Of a stretch of DNA of 46,531 bases, positions 25,390-33,298 are shown one piece after another. The DNA comes from Streptosporangium minutum (lineage in GTDB: Bacteria; Actinomycetota; Actinomycetes; Streptosporangiales; Streptosporangiaceae), in NCBI RefSeq assembly GCF_002149035.1, contig NZ_NGFP01000040.1:1-46531 (forward strand), given 5' to 3'. The translations under genes were made by a program, and so were the position numbers. Every line of letters starts with the position of its first letter. Positions within the stretch are counted from its first letter, which is position 1. Below the pieces are notes generated by a model, which searched no databases, had not been told where the DNA came from, and saw only the letters and a list, made by a program, of their open reading frames with translations.

Positions 25390-26679
25390 GTGGTTGTGAG
25401 CACGACCCCCAGCAATCTGTACTTCCCCACGCACGGCGACGACGGCTACCGGGTGGAGCACTACGACCTGTCCCTCGACTACCGGGTCGCCTCCAACCGG
25501 CTCGGCGGGACCGCCCGCCTGTCGGCGGTGGCGCTCGGGCCGCTCGACCGCCTCGTCCTCGACCTCGGCGCCTTCCGCGTGGGCGGGGTCCTGGTCAACG
25601 GCGAGATGACGCGTTTCACCCACCGCGGGGGCAGGCTCCACCTCGCGCCGGGGCGGCTGGGCCCCGGGCCGTTCAGCGTCGAGGTCCGCTACTCGGGCAA
25701 TCCGCGGCCGGTGTCCAGCCACTGGGGCGGCCTCGGCTGGGAGCAGCTCACCGACGGCGTCATCGTGGCCAGCCAGCCGATCGGGGCCCCGTCGTGGTTC
25801 CCGTGCAACGACCGGCCGGACGACAAGGCGGCCTACCGGATCTCGGTGACCACCGCCTCGCCGTACACGGTGATCGCCAACGGGGAGCTGGTCTCCACAC
25901 GGCGGGCGGCGTCGGCGACCACGTGGGTCTACGAGCAGGCCGAGCCGATGGCCTCCTACCTGGCGAGCGTCCAGATCGGCCGCTACCAGCGGGCCGACCT
26001 CGGCGCGGGGACGCGACTGGTCTTCCCCGCCGGGCTCGCCTCCCGGGTCCGGCACGACTTCGGACGCCAGGACCGGATGATGGAGGTCTTCAGCGAGCGC
26101 TTCGGTCCCTACCCGTTCGGCTCCTACACCGCGGTGGTGGTGGACGACGAGCTGGAGATCCCGGTCGAGGCGCAGGGCATGTCGATCTTCGGGGCGAACC
26201 ATGTGGACGGCCGGCGCGGCGAGGAACGGCTGGTCGCCCACGAGCTGGCGCACCAGTGGTTCGGCAACAGCCTGACGATCGCCGGCTGGCACGACATCTG
26301 GCTGCACGAGGGGTTCGCCGCCTACGCGGAGTGGATCTGGTCGGAGGCCTCGGGCGGCGTGCCCGCCGACGACCTGGCGGCCCGCTGGCACCGCAGGCTC
26401 GCGGCCCTCCCCCAGGACTTCGTCCTCGCCGACCCCGGCGCCCCGCTCCTGTTCGACGACCGCGTCTACAAACGCGGCGCGCTCACCCTGCACGCGCTCC
26501 GGCGCACCGTGGGCGACGCGCCGTTCTTCGCGCTGCTGCGCGAGTGGACGGCCGGGCACCGTCACGGGTCGGTCACCACGGAGCAGTTCACCGACCTGGC
26601 CTCGCGCCGCACGACCACGCCGCTGGAGGGGCTGTTCGCCGGCTGGCTGTACGGCTCCCGCCTCCCCGCACTGCCCTGA
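25390..26679 (+). CDS. M1-family zinc metallopeptidase, short form
   Basis: This protein has 429 residues from GTG 25390, which has AGAGGAAA seven bases upstream; ATG 25357 is an in-frame alternative that adds 11 residues. An N-terminal beta domain (~15-190) is followed by a thermolysin-like catalytic domain with HELAH (His284, Glu285, His288) and, 18 residues on, Glu307 in LHEGFAAY, completing the zinc site. YKRGAL supplies the conserved Tyr. The GXMEN exopeptidase motif is replaced by EAQGMSIFG. It lacks the large C-terminal helical domain of PepN-type enzymes and has no signal peptide. It begins 43 bases after the synthetase stop, so it is probably co-expressed and may trim or degrade the polymer. 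Poly-lysine producers also encode polymer-degrading metallopeptidases; equivalence here is inferred. Confidence 0.85.
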   Translation: MVVSTTPSNLYFPTHGDDGYRVEHYDLSLDYRVASNRLGGTARLSAVALGPLDRLVLDLGAFRVGGVLVNGEMTRFTHRGGRLHLAPGRLGPGPFSVEVRYSGNPRPVSSHWGGLGWEQLTDGVIVASQPIGAPSWFPCNDRPDDKAAYRISVTTASPYTVIANGELVSTRRAASATTWVYEQAEPMASYLASVQIGRYQRADLGAGTRLVFPAGLASRVRHDFGRQDRMMEVFSERFGPYPFGSYTAVVVDDELEIPVEAQGMSIFGANHVDGRRGEERLVAHELAHQWFGNSLTIAGWHDIWLHEGFAAYAEWIWSEASGGVPADDLAARWHRRLAALPQDFVLADPGAPLLFDDRVYKRGALTLHALRRTVGDAPFFALLREWTAGHRHGSVTTEQFTDLASRRTTTPLEGLFAGWLYGSRLPALP

Positions 26680-26743
26680 CGGGGACACGGAAAGGACCCG
26701 CCGTCAGGCATTCCCCTGCCCGAGCCGGTCAGCGAGGTGGTTG

Positions 26744-26772
26744 GCCGTACGGCGCGGGCCTCGCCGTACGGC
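26744..26772 (+). terminator. GC-rich hairpin after the peptidase gene
   Basis: GCCGTACGGC occurs at 26744-26753 and again at 26763-26772. Each copy is self-complementary, and the two can also pair with each other around a nine-base loop. It lies 65 bases past the peptidase stop and before the AT-rich promoter of the mutarotase gene. Confidence 0.4.
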
Positions 26773-26803
26773 TCCTGAACTTCTTCTTTCATCGGATCTC
26801 TTC

Positions 26804-26872
26804 CCCTAAATAGGGACTATTTACTCCCTGTCATCCGGGATTTCCCTAAATAGGTCGGATCGCTGCTATAAC
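26804..26872 (+). promoter_or_regulatory. Promoter with two identical operator-like sites 40 bp apart
   Basis: CCCTAAATAGG is found at 26804-26814 and CCCTAAATAGG again at 26844-26854. The copies are 40 bp apart, about four helical turns, so they face the same side of DNA. A good -10 hexamer, TATAAC, lies at 26867-26872, and the second site covers the expected -35 position, which suits repression. The start codon follows at 26898. Confidence 0.5.
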
Positions 26873-26897
26873 AGGCTACGACCTACGGAGGAATCGC

Positions 26898-27212
26898 ATG
26901 CGTGTCGCGTTGCACACCCGGATCAGGCCGGGCAGGGAGTCGGAGTACGAACAGGCGCACCGGGAGGTACCCGCCGAGCTGGTGGAGGCGATCAAGAAAG
27001 GCGGCGCGCACGAGTGGACGATCTGGCGCAGCGGCCTGGAGCTCTTCCACGTGATCGACTGTGACGACTACGAGGCGCTGCTCGCCTCGCTGGCCGACCT
27101 GCCGGTGAACATCGCCTGGCAGGCCCGGATGGACGAGCTGCTGGAGGTCGCCCACGACTACTCCGCCGACGGCGGCGGCAAGGGACTCCCCGCGGTCTGG
27201 CAGCTCGCCTGA
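26898..27212 (+). CDS. L-rhamnose mutarotase-family protein
   Basis: This protein has 104 residues, with GGAGGA eight bases before the ATG. The sequence follows the RhaM/DUF718 pattern throughout: RVALHTRIRPGRESEYEQAH, EWTIWRSGLELFHVI, and WQARMDELLE near the end. Members interconvert anomers of 6-deoxy sugars such as L-rhamnose. It is a small dimeric alpha/beta-barrel protein of the cytosol. Its gene stands alone with its own operator-like sites. No rhamnose isomerase or kinase is nearby, although secreted fucosidases are encoded 16 kb away, so the true sugar could be L-fucose or L-rhamnose. Confidence 0.85.
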   Translation: MRVALHTRIRPGRESEYEQAHREVPAELVEAIKKGGAHEWTIWRSGLELFHVIDCDDYEALLASLADLPVNIAWQARMDELLEVAHDYSADGGGKGLPAVWQLA

Positions 27213-27247
27213 GCCGTCCCGCCCGGATGGCCATCCCGGCCGCCCTC

Positions 27248-27350
27248 GTACGGTGCCGCCTCCCGGCCCGGACGGTGTCCACCCTGGCCGGCCGTACGGT
27301 GGCACCCCCTTCCTGCCGGGACGGTGTCCACCCGTGCCGGCCGTACGGTG
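27248..27350. repeat. Imperfect ~47-bp tandem repeat between genes
   Basis: Two full units (27248-27293 and 27294-27342) and a partial third each begin GTACGGTG and share GGACGGTGTCCACCC and GGCCGGCC-like parts. It lies between the mutarotase and DUF2809 genes and is not obviously coding. Confidence 0.5.
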
Positions 27351-27394
27351 TCACCGTGTCCCCGGCCGCGCGGTGCGCTCGTTATCGTGAGCGG

Positions 27395-27847
27395 GTGCCC
27401 CCCGCCCGCCAGATCCGCCTGTCCCCCGCTCTCCGCAGCCGCCTGCCGGCCGCGCTCGCGGCCGTCGCGACCGTCGCCGCCGGGCTCACCGTCCGCGCGG
27501 TCACCGGCGGCTGGTTCGCCAAATACGGCGGAGACGCCCTCTACACCGTGCTCGTCCACGCGCTGATCGTGCTGGCGCTGCCCCGGATCCCACCGGTCCG
27601 CGCCGCGATCGGCGCGCTGGCGTTCAGCTGGGCGGTCGAGTTCGCCCAGCTCACTCCCGTCCCGGCCGCCCTCTCGGAGGCCAGCGTGCTGGCCAGGTTG
27701 GTCCTCGGCAGCACCTTCGGCGCCGCCGACCTGGCCGCCTACGCCGCCGGAGCCGCTCTCGCCGCGACGGCGCACATTCTCGTCCGCCGCGATCCGTCAC
27801 GCCGAAGTGGTCGACGGCCGGCCGTATCATTTCGGGACCATGCCTGA
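27395..27847 (+). CDS. DUF2809 family membrane protein
   Basis: This protein has about 150 residues from GTG 27395; GTG 27356 is an in-frame alternative. Four hydrophobic segments are visible (~15-35, 45-65, 68-85, 115-135) with the family pattern GGWFAKYGGDALYTVL, then FSWAVEFAQL and GSTFGAADLAAYAAG. The role of DUF2809 proteins is unknown. The end overlaps the start of the glycosylase gene by eight bases, suggesting coupled translation, though a functional link is not evident. Confidence 0.75.
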   Translation: MPPARQIRLSPALRSRLPAALAAVATVAAGLTVRAVTGGWFAKYGGDALYTVLVHALIVLALPRIPPVRAAIGALAFSWAVEFAQLTPVPAALSEASVLARLVLGSTFGAADLAAYAAGAALAATAHILVRRDPSRRSGRRPAVSFRDHA

Positions 27848-28649
27848 AGGACACACCATTCATCGCCTGGCCGCGCAGTACCGTCAGGTGTTCGGTGGCG
27901 CGGTGGTGCGCGCCGAGAGCCCGCAGGGGCGGTTCGCCGCCGGGGCCCACCAGATCGACGGACGGGTGCTCCAGGAGACCGACGCGCACGGCAAGCACCT
28001 GCTGCTCGGATTCGACGACGACCGCTGGCTCCACATTCACCTGGGCATCTACGGCAGATGCGCCTTCGGCCCGGCTCCGGCGCCCGCGCCGACGGGTGCG
28101 GTACGGCTGCGCCTGAGCAACGCGGAGGAATACGCTGACCTGCGCGGGCCCAACACCTGCGAGCTGCTGGATCCGACCGAGAAGAAGGCGCTGCACGCCA
28201 GGCTCGGGCCGGATCCGCTGCGCGCCGACGCCGACCCGGAGCTCGCCTGGCGGCGGATCGGCCGCAGCCGTACCTCCATCGGCGTCCTGCTGATGGACCA
28301 GACGGTCGTCGCGGGGGTGGGCAACATCTACCGCGCCGAGGCGCTGTTCCGGGAGGGCGTCGACCCGTCCCGCCCCGGCCGCGACCTCACCCGCGGGCAG
28401 TGGACGGCCATCTGGGCGGACCTGGTGGCGCTGATGGCCGACGGGGTGCGGGTGGGCCGGATCGACACGGTCAGGCCCGAGCACACCCCGGAGGCGATGG
28501 GGCGTCCGCCCCGCGTCGACGACCACGGCGGCGAGGTCTACGTCTACCGGCGCTCGGGCATGCCCTGTTTCCTGTGCGGCGGCGAGGTCCGCACCGGGGT
28601 GCTCGCCGGCCGCAACCTCTTCTGGTGTCCGGGCTGCCAGACCGCGTGA
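27840..28649 (+). CDS. Fpg/Nei-family DNA glycosylase (endonuclease VIII, Nei2-like)
   Basis: This 269-residue protein begins MPEGHTIH, with the catalytic Pro2/Glu3 exposed once Met is removed. A helix-two-turn-helix region contains VVAGVGNIYRAEALF, and the C-terminal zinc finger has CFLCGG followed by CPGC with 16 residues between the pairs. It should excise oxidised pyrimidines and nick the strand by beta/delta elimination in base-excision repair. It follows the DUF2809 gene with an overlap and meets the convergent DapA-family gene stop to stop without spacing. Confidence 0.92.
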   Translation: MPEGHTIHRLAAQYRQVFGGAVVRAESPQGRFAAGAHQIDGRVLQETDAHGKHLLLGFDDDRWLHIHLGIYGRCAFGPAPAPAPTGAVRLRLSNAEEYADLRGPNTCELLDPTEKKALHARLGPDPLRADADPELAWRRIGRSRTSIGVLLMDQTVVAGVGNIYRAEALFREGVDPSRPGRDLTRGQWTAIWADLVALMADGVRVGRIDTVRPEHTPEAMGRPPRVDDHGGEVYVYRRSGMPCFLCGGEVRTGVLAGRNLFWCPGCQTA

Positions 28650-29516
28650 TCACAGAAGGCGCGCGGCCGCCTCGATCGAGGCCTGGCCGGCGGGGACCAG
28701 CGGGAGGCGGACCGAGGCGGTGGGGATCAGTCCCCGGGCGTGCAGCACTCCCTTGAGCACCGTGGGGTTGGGTTCGGCGAACATGCTCGCCGACATGACG
28801 GACAGCCGGTGGCCCAGCGCGCGGGCGTGGGCGACGTCGCCGGAGCCCCAGGCCTCCACCAGCTCGACGAAGCGGCCGGTGTGCAGGTGGGCCGAGGCGA
28901 GGATGCCGCCGGGGGCGCCCAGCGCGAGCAGGGCGGAGAAGAAGGGGTCGTCCCCGGCGAGCACCGCGAAGTCCTCCGGCAGGTCGGCCAGCAGGGTGAC
29001 GGTGTCCTGGTCGACGCCGCCGACCGCGTGCTTTACCCCGGTCACCATGGGCAGCTCTCCCAGCCGGCGCAGGGTGGCCGCGCCCACCGACTGCCCCGTC
29101 CGGTAGGGGATGTTGTAGACGATGAGCGGCACCGGGCTCTGCTCGGCCAGCACGGTGAAGTGGGCGAGCACCCCTGCCTCGGACGGGCGGACGAAGGACG
29201 GCACGGTGACCAGGGCGGCGTCCGCCCGGTCCTTGAGCCCGCGCAGGGCCTCGACGGAGCTCCGGGTGTCACTGCCCCCGGCTCCGACGACCAGCGTCAC
29301 CCCCCGCTCCTGGCACACCTTGGCGCACACCTCGACGACCGCGCGCCGCTCCTCGTCGGCGAGCATGGCGACCTCGGCGGTGGTGCCGAGCGCGACCAGC
29401 CCGGCCGCCCCCTCGTCGAGCACCGCGCGTGCCAGGCCTTCGAGCGCCTCCACGGCGATCTCGCCGTCCTCGGCGAACGGGGTGATCAGGGGAACGTAAA
29501 CGCCGCGAAGTGTCAT
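28650..29516 (-). CDS. Dihydrodipicolinate synthase/N-acetylneuraminate lyase-family aldolase
   Basis: This protein has 288 residues from ATG 29516, chosen because it opens the usual MTLRGVYVPLITPF; an upstream ATG at 29543 is in frame. It has a TIM-barrel with the GTTAE substrate loop, Tyr in VYNIPYRTG and the Schiff-base Lys in VTGVKHAVG, so it should be catalytically active. The family includes lysine-pathway DapA but also many pyruvate-dependent aldolases for sugar acids. GTTAE rather than GTTGE and the lack of other lysine genes nearby leave the substrate open. A LysR gene diverges from its promoter 71 bp away and probably regulates it. Confidence 0.85.
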   Translation of the reverse strand: MTLRGVYVPLITPFAEDGEIAVEALEGLARAVLDEGAAGLVALGTTAEVAMLADEERRAVVEVCAKVCQERGVTLVVGAGGSDTRSSVEALRGLKDRADAALVTVPSFVRPSEAGVLAHFTVLAEQSPVPLIVYNIPYRTGQSVGAATLRRLGELPMVTGVKHAVGGVDQDTVTLLADLPEDFAVLAGDDPFFSALLALGAPGGILASAHLHTGRFVELVEAWGSGDVAHARALGHRLSVMSASMFAEPNPTVLKGVLHARGLIPTASVRLPLVPAGQASIEAAARLL

Positions 29517-29587
29517 GTCCCCAGCCTCGTGGCCACCGACCATGCAGGTCCAGTTCCTGTTTCTTCCGAGACCGTTAAGCTGAGCTG

Positions 29588-30571
29588 ATGCTCGATGTGC
29601 GACGCCTCCGGCTGCTCCGCGAACTGTCCTACCGGGGCACGATCGCCGCGGTCGCCGAGGCCATGACGTTCACCCCCTCCGCGGTCTCCCAGCAGCTGGC
29701 CGCGCTGGAACGGGAGGCCGGGGTGGCGCTGCTGGAGCGGACCGGCCGCCGGGTGACGCTCACCCCCGCCGGGGTCGCGCTGGTCGGGCACGCGGAGGCC
29801 GTGCTCGAACGGCTGGAGCAGGCCTCGGCGGAGCTGGCGGCCGCGCACACGGGTCTGGTCGGCGCCATCAGGGTCGGCGCCTTCCCGACCGCGACCCGCA
29901 CCATCCTGCCCGCCGCCCTGGCCGCCCTGGGCCGTGACCATCCCGGGCTGGAGCCGATGGTGGACGAGATCGATCCCGCCGAGGTGGCCCCCCGGCTCCG
30001 GACCGGCGATCTGGACGTCGCCCTCGTCCACGAGTACGACTTCGTCCCCGCCGTCCCCGACCTCGCCCTGGACACCGAACCCCTGCTGGAGGAGCCCATG
30101 TATCTCGCCTCCGGCGACGCCGGCGACTGCCCCGCACGGCGGCGCGACACGCCCGGCGAGGCCCCGGTACGGCATGGCGGCACGTCCGGTGGCGACGTCC
30201 CCGCCCGGCACGGCGACGTCCTGGCGCGGTGGCGCGACGCCTCCTGGATCGTTTCCAAGCCCGGTACGCTCTGCCACACGATGACCGTGCGGGCCTGCCA
30301 GGCCGCCGGGTTCGCCCCCAGGGTCCGCCACCACATCGACGACTTCGCCACCGTGCTGGCGATGGTCGCGGTCGGTCAGGGCGTGGCGCTGGTGCCGGAG
30401 CTGGGCGCGGCCGACCCGCCCGGCGGCGTCCGGCTCACCGAGCTGCCGATGCGCCGCCGCACCCAGATCGCCTTCCGCCGGGGGGCCTCGGCCCATCCGG
30501 CCGTCGCCGCCTTCACCGCCGCGCTGCGCTCCTCGCTCCCCGGCGGCCGTCATGCGCGGCACGCCGGGTAG
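29588..30571 (+). CDS. LysR-family transcriptional regulator
   Basis: This protein has 327 residues. The N-terminal winged helix is canonical (FTPSAVSQQLAALEREAGVALLERTGRRVTLTPAG, shown here only as a family pattern at ~33-66). The C-terminal effector-binding domain begins near residue 92. Its sequence is interrupted at ~179-217 by an Arg/His/Gly-rich insertion with short internal repeats (RHGGTSGGD, RHGDV) before the domain resumes at ASWIVSKPG. Divergent placement suggests control of the DapA-family aldolase gene. The inducer is unknown. Confidence 0.88.
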   Translation: MLDVRRLRLLRELSYRGTIAAVAEAMTFTPSAVSQQLAALEREAGVALLERTGRRVTLTPAGVALVGHAEAVLERLEQASAELAAAHTGLVGAIRVGAFPTATRTILPAALAALGRDHPGLEPMVDEIDPAEVAPRLRTGDLDVALVHEYDFVPAVPDLALDTEPLLEEPMYLASGDAGDCPARRRDTPGEAPVRHGGTSGGDVPARHGDVLARWRDASWIVSKPGTLCHTMTVRACQAAGFAPRVRHHIDDFATVLAMVAVGQGVALVPELGAADPPGGVRLTELPMRRRTQIAFRRGASAHPAVAAFTAALRSSLPGGRHARHAG

Positions 30572-30610
30572 GGGCGGGCGCGATCCCCTGCCTCCCGGCG
30601 GCGGTGGACG

Positions 30611-31465
30611 TCACATCAGCGTGCGTGCGGTCCAGAGCTCGGGGAAGATCTCACGCCGCATGCTCCGCTCCAGCCAGCTCAGACCGCTCGACCCGCCGGA
30701 TCCCGGCTTGGCCCCCATCGAGCGGCGTACCGCCATCAGATGCCGGTAACGCCAGTCGGAGAACTGCTCGGCCAGGTCGGTCAGCGCCTCGGCCAGCGGC
30801 GCGAGCGGCCCGCCGTACACCTCGACCCAGACCGCCTCGACGTCGGGGCGGGGCTCGTATTCGGCGGCGTAGTCGCGTTCCACCGCCGCGCGCGGGATCG
30901 CGTGGCCCTGCCGGGCGAGGAAGGCGAGCACCGAGTCGTACAGGCTCGGCTGGGCCAGCGCCTCGGCGAGCTCACGGTAGGCCTCGGGGTTGCGGCGGTG
31001 CGGGCGGATGAGCGCCTCGGACTTGTTGCCGAGCAGGAACTCCACGTGCCGGTAGAGAGCCGACTGGAAGCCCGACGCCTCACCGAGCGCGTCGCGGAAC
31101 TGGTTGAACTGCGCGGGGGTGAGCCAGCTGAGCGACGCCCACGCGGCGTTGAGCGCCTCGAAGTGCCGGACCGACCGCTTGATCGTCGCCGTCGCGGCGG
31201 CGGCGTCGTCATCGTCGAGCTGCCGTTGGGCGAGCTGCCATTCCGAGCGGAGCAGGCCGAAGTAGAGCTCCATCACCTGGGTGGTGACCAGGAACGCGAG
31301 CTCCTCCGGGGCGTCGGTGACGGTGCGCTGAAGCTGGTGCAGGGTGGCGGTGCCGACGTAGTCGTCGTACGGCGTGGCCGCGTCGAACCCGAGCGTGGGC
31401 AGTCCCTCGTTGGCCGCGGCCCGCGTCTCCCGCTCTCGCTCGCTGAGCTGCCTGGTGCTGGTCAT
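30611..31465 (-). CDS. kynA: Tryptophan 2,3-dioxygenase
   Basis: This protein has 284 residues from ATG 31465, which follows AAGGAG; an ATG at 31495 is in frame but lacks a good site. All family marks are present: TPYDDYVGTATLHQLQ, the segment FLVTTQVMELYFGLLRSEW, FQSALYRHVEFLLGNKS, and near the end the heme-ligand His in FSDWRYRHLMAVRRSMG plus GSGGSSGLSWL, which closes over tryptophan. It makes N-formylkynurenine from L-tryptophan and oxygen, the first step of kynurenine breakdown. Kynureninase or formamidase genes are not in the window. The AsnC/Lrp gene diverges from it. Confidence 0.95.
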   Translation of the reverse strand: MTSTRQLSERERETRAAANEGLPTLGFDAATPYDDYVGTATLHQLQRTVTDAPEELAFLVTTQVMELYFGLLRSEWQLAQRQLDDDDAAAATATIKRSVRHFEALNAAWASLSWLTPAQFNQFRDALGEASGFQSALYRHVEFLLGNKSEALIRPHRRNPEAYRELAEALAQPSLYDSVLAFLARQGHAIPRAAVERDYAAEYEPRPDVEAVWVEVYGGPLAPLAEALTDLAEQFSDWRYRHLMAVRRSMGAKPGSGGSSGLSWLERSMRREIFPELWTARTLM

Positions 31466-31551
31466 CAGTGACTCCTTGAGGTTGTTCACCTCCATGGTGG
31501 CCCGTAATGTCAGGTCCGGAAATAATACGAAGAAGGCGATTTCGAGCTTCC

Positions 31552-31569
31552 GCCTTCCGAACGGAAGGC
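31552..31569. promoter_or_regulatory. Perfect inverted repeat between kynA and the AsnC/Lrp gene
   Basis: GCCTTCCG-AA-CGGAAGGC, eight-base arms around two bases, in the 137-bp divergent promoter region, 34 bases before the regulator's GTG. It is the best candidate operator for the Lrp-type protein acting on both genes. Confidence 0.5.
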
Positions 31570-31602
31570 ATTGGAGTCGGCCAGGTTACGAGGTGACGGA
31601 GC

Positions 31603-32043
31603 GTGACGGTGGATGCGATGGACTGGGCACTGCTGGCCGAGCTGCAGGACGACGCTCGGCTGTCCTACAGCGAGCTCGCGCGGCGGGTCCACATGTCGGC
31701 GCCGGCGGTCGCCGAGCGGGTGCGGCGGCTGGAGGAGTCAGGAGTGATCACCGGCTATCACGCGCGGGTCGATCCGGCACTGGCCGGGCGCGGGGTGGCC
31801 GCGCTGATCAGGATGTCGTGCTACGGGCCGCGCTGCGTGCTCCGCGACGAGCAGGCGCTGGCCTGGCCGGAGATCCTGGAGGTCCACCGGGTGACCGGCG
31901 ACACCTGCTGCCTGCTCCGGGTGGCCGCCTCCTCGATGACGGCCTTCGAGGAGCTGATCGACCGGCTCGCGCCGTACGGCCACCCGTCGAGCATGATGGT
32001 GCTCTCCAGCCCGGTCCCCTGGCGTCCGCTCTCCCCCACCTGA
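31603..32043 (+). CDS. Lrp/AsnC-family regulator, probable regulator of kynA
   Basis: This protein has 146 residues from GTG 31603. The N-terminal helix-turn-helix reads LLAELQDDARLSYSELARRV and MSAPAVAERVRRLEESGVI, the standard Lrp DNA-binding head. The C-terminal half is the RAM/AsnC ligand-binding fold (ILEVHRVTGDTCCLLRVAA). Such proteins sense amino acids; location opposite tryptophan dioxygenase makes tryptophan or a related amino acid the likely ligand (inferred). Confidence 0.88.
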   Translation: MTVDAMDWALLAELQDDARLSYSELARRVHMSAPAVAERVRRLEESGVITGYHARVDPALAGRGVAALIRMSCYGPRCVLRDEQALAWPEILEVHRVTGDTCCLLRVAASSMTAFEELIDRLAPYGHPSSMMVLSSPVPWRPLSPT

Positions 32044-32071
32044 GGCCGCCCCGGACGCCGGTCGGCGTTCC

Positions 32072-33298
32072 TCAGCCCGGACGCGGGACCGGGCACGGGA
32101 CGGCGGACGGGCCGGTGAGCCGTCCCCCGCGGCCGAGGAGGTGGACGGCGAGCGCGCACGCCCCGCCCAGGGCCGACAGGACGATCCACGGCAGCACCGT
32201 GGACCCGCTGTCGAGCAGCAGGCCGGTCAGCAGGTTGCCCAGGGCGATGCCGACGCCGGCGACGGTGTTATAGAGGCCGTAGTGGGTGGCCACCAGCCGG
32301 TCGCCGGACAGTGAGACGACCGTGTCCATCTCGAAGGGGTAGGTCAGCGTCGTCGCGAGCGTCAGCAACACCGCGCAGAGCAGGACCGCGGCCACCCTGG
32401 GCACGGTGGAGTACGGCCACGCCACGCCGGCGAGCGCCGGCGGCAGGAAGGCCACCGCCATGAGGAGCAGGCCGCGGGCGATGGCCGCGGGGTGGGACCA
32501 GCGCCGGCGGGCCCAGTCGGTGATGCGGATCTGACCGGCGATGGCGACGAGGGCGGAGAGCACGAACAGCGCGCTGACGGTGACGGCACCGTCCAGTTGC
32601 AGCGGGAGCGCCAGGTAGAGCTGGAACGACAGCACGTACGACCCGGCCATCGCCAGCGAGAACAGCATGAACGACCGGCCCGACAGCACGAGCCGCCAGT
32701 CGCCCAGGATTCCCCGGGTGTCGGCGGTCTCGACGTGGCGCGGGGGCAGCGCGCGGATCTGCAGCACCGTCAGCGCCGCGAAGACGGCCGCCGCGGTCAG
32801 GCACACCAGCCGGAAGTCCACCGCGACCAGGGCCAGCCCGATGAGCGGGCCCACCAGGATGCCGGCCTGGTAGAAGACGTTGAACAGCGCGAACGCCTCC
32901 ACCCGGCGCTCGGCGGCGTCGTGCGCGAGGTAGGCGCGCACGGCCGGGTTGAACAGCGCTCCGGCGAACCCGGTCGCGGCCGAGGCGGCCAGGAGCGCGG
33001 GCAGGGAGTCGACCAGGCCGAGCAGGGCGAAGCCCGCGGTGCGCAGCATGCATCCGGCGACGATGACGGGCTTGTAGCCGAGCCGGTCGGCGAGAGTGCC
33101 GCCGAGCAGGAACAGTCCCTGCTGGCACAGGTTGCGCACGCCGAGCACCAGCCCGACCGTCCAGGCCGCCATGCCCAGCCCGCCGGACAGGTGACCGGCC
33201 AGATAGGGCATCAGCATGTAGAAGCCGGTGTTGATGGTGAGCTGGTTGAGCATGAGCAGCTGGACGCTGCGGTCGAAGGAGCGCAGACGCCGCCACAT
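32072..33298 (-). CDS. MFS transporter, probable exporter
   Basis: This protein has 408 residues from ATG 33298, whose A is the last base of the upstream TGA, so translation is coupled. About twelve hydrophobic helices are visible. The motif-A-like loop GGTLADRLGYKPVIVAG lies between helices 2 and 3, and RAYLAHDAAERRVEAFALFN lies in the next loop, typical of drug/metabolite exporters. It most probably moves the product of the PLP enzyme encoded just upstream. The compound is unknown. Confidence 0.85.
   Translation of the reverse strand: MWRRLRSFDRSVQLLMLNQLTINTGFYMLMPYLAGHLSGGLGMAAWTVGLVLGVRNLCQQGLFLLGGTLADRLGYKPVIVAGCMLRTAGFALLGLVDSLPALLAASAATGFAGALFNPAVRAYLAHDAAERRVEAFALFNVFYQAGILVGPLIGLALVAVDFRLVCLTAAAVFAALTVLQIRALPPRHVETADTRGILGDWRLVLSGRSFMLFSLAMAGSYVLSFQLYLALPLQLDGAVTVSALFVLSALVAIAGQIRITDWARRRWSHPAAIARGLLLMAVAFLPPALAGVAWPYSTVPRVAAVLLCAVLLTLATTLTYPFEMDTVVSLSGDRLVATHYGLYNTVAGVGIALGNLLTGLLLDSGSTVLPWIVLSALGGACALAVHLLGRGGRLTGPSAVPCPVPRPG

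Noticed and set aside
21441-25430. Very long minus-strand open frame across the Pls gene
   Set aside because: Codon-bias shadow; no start signal or recognisable sequence.
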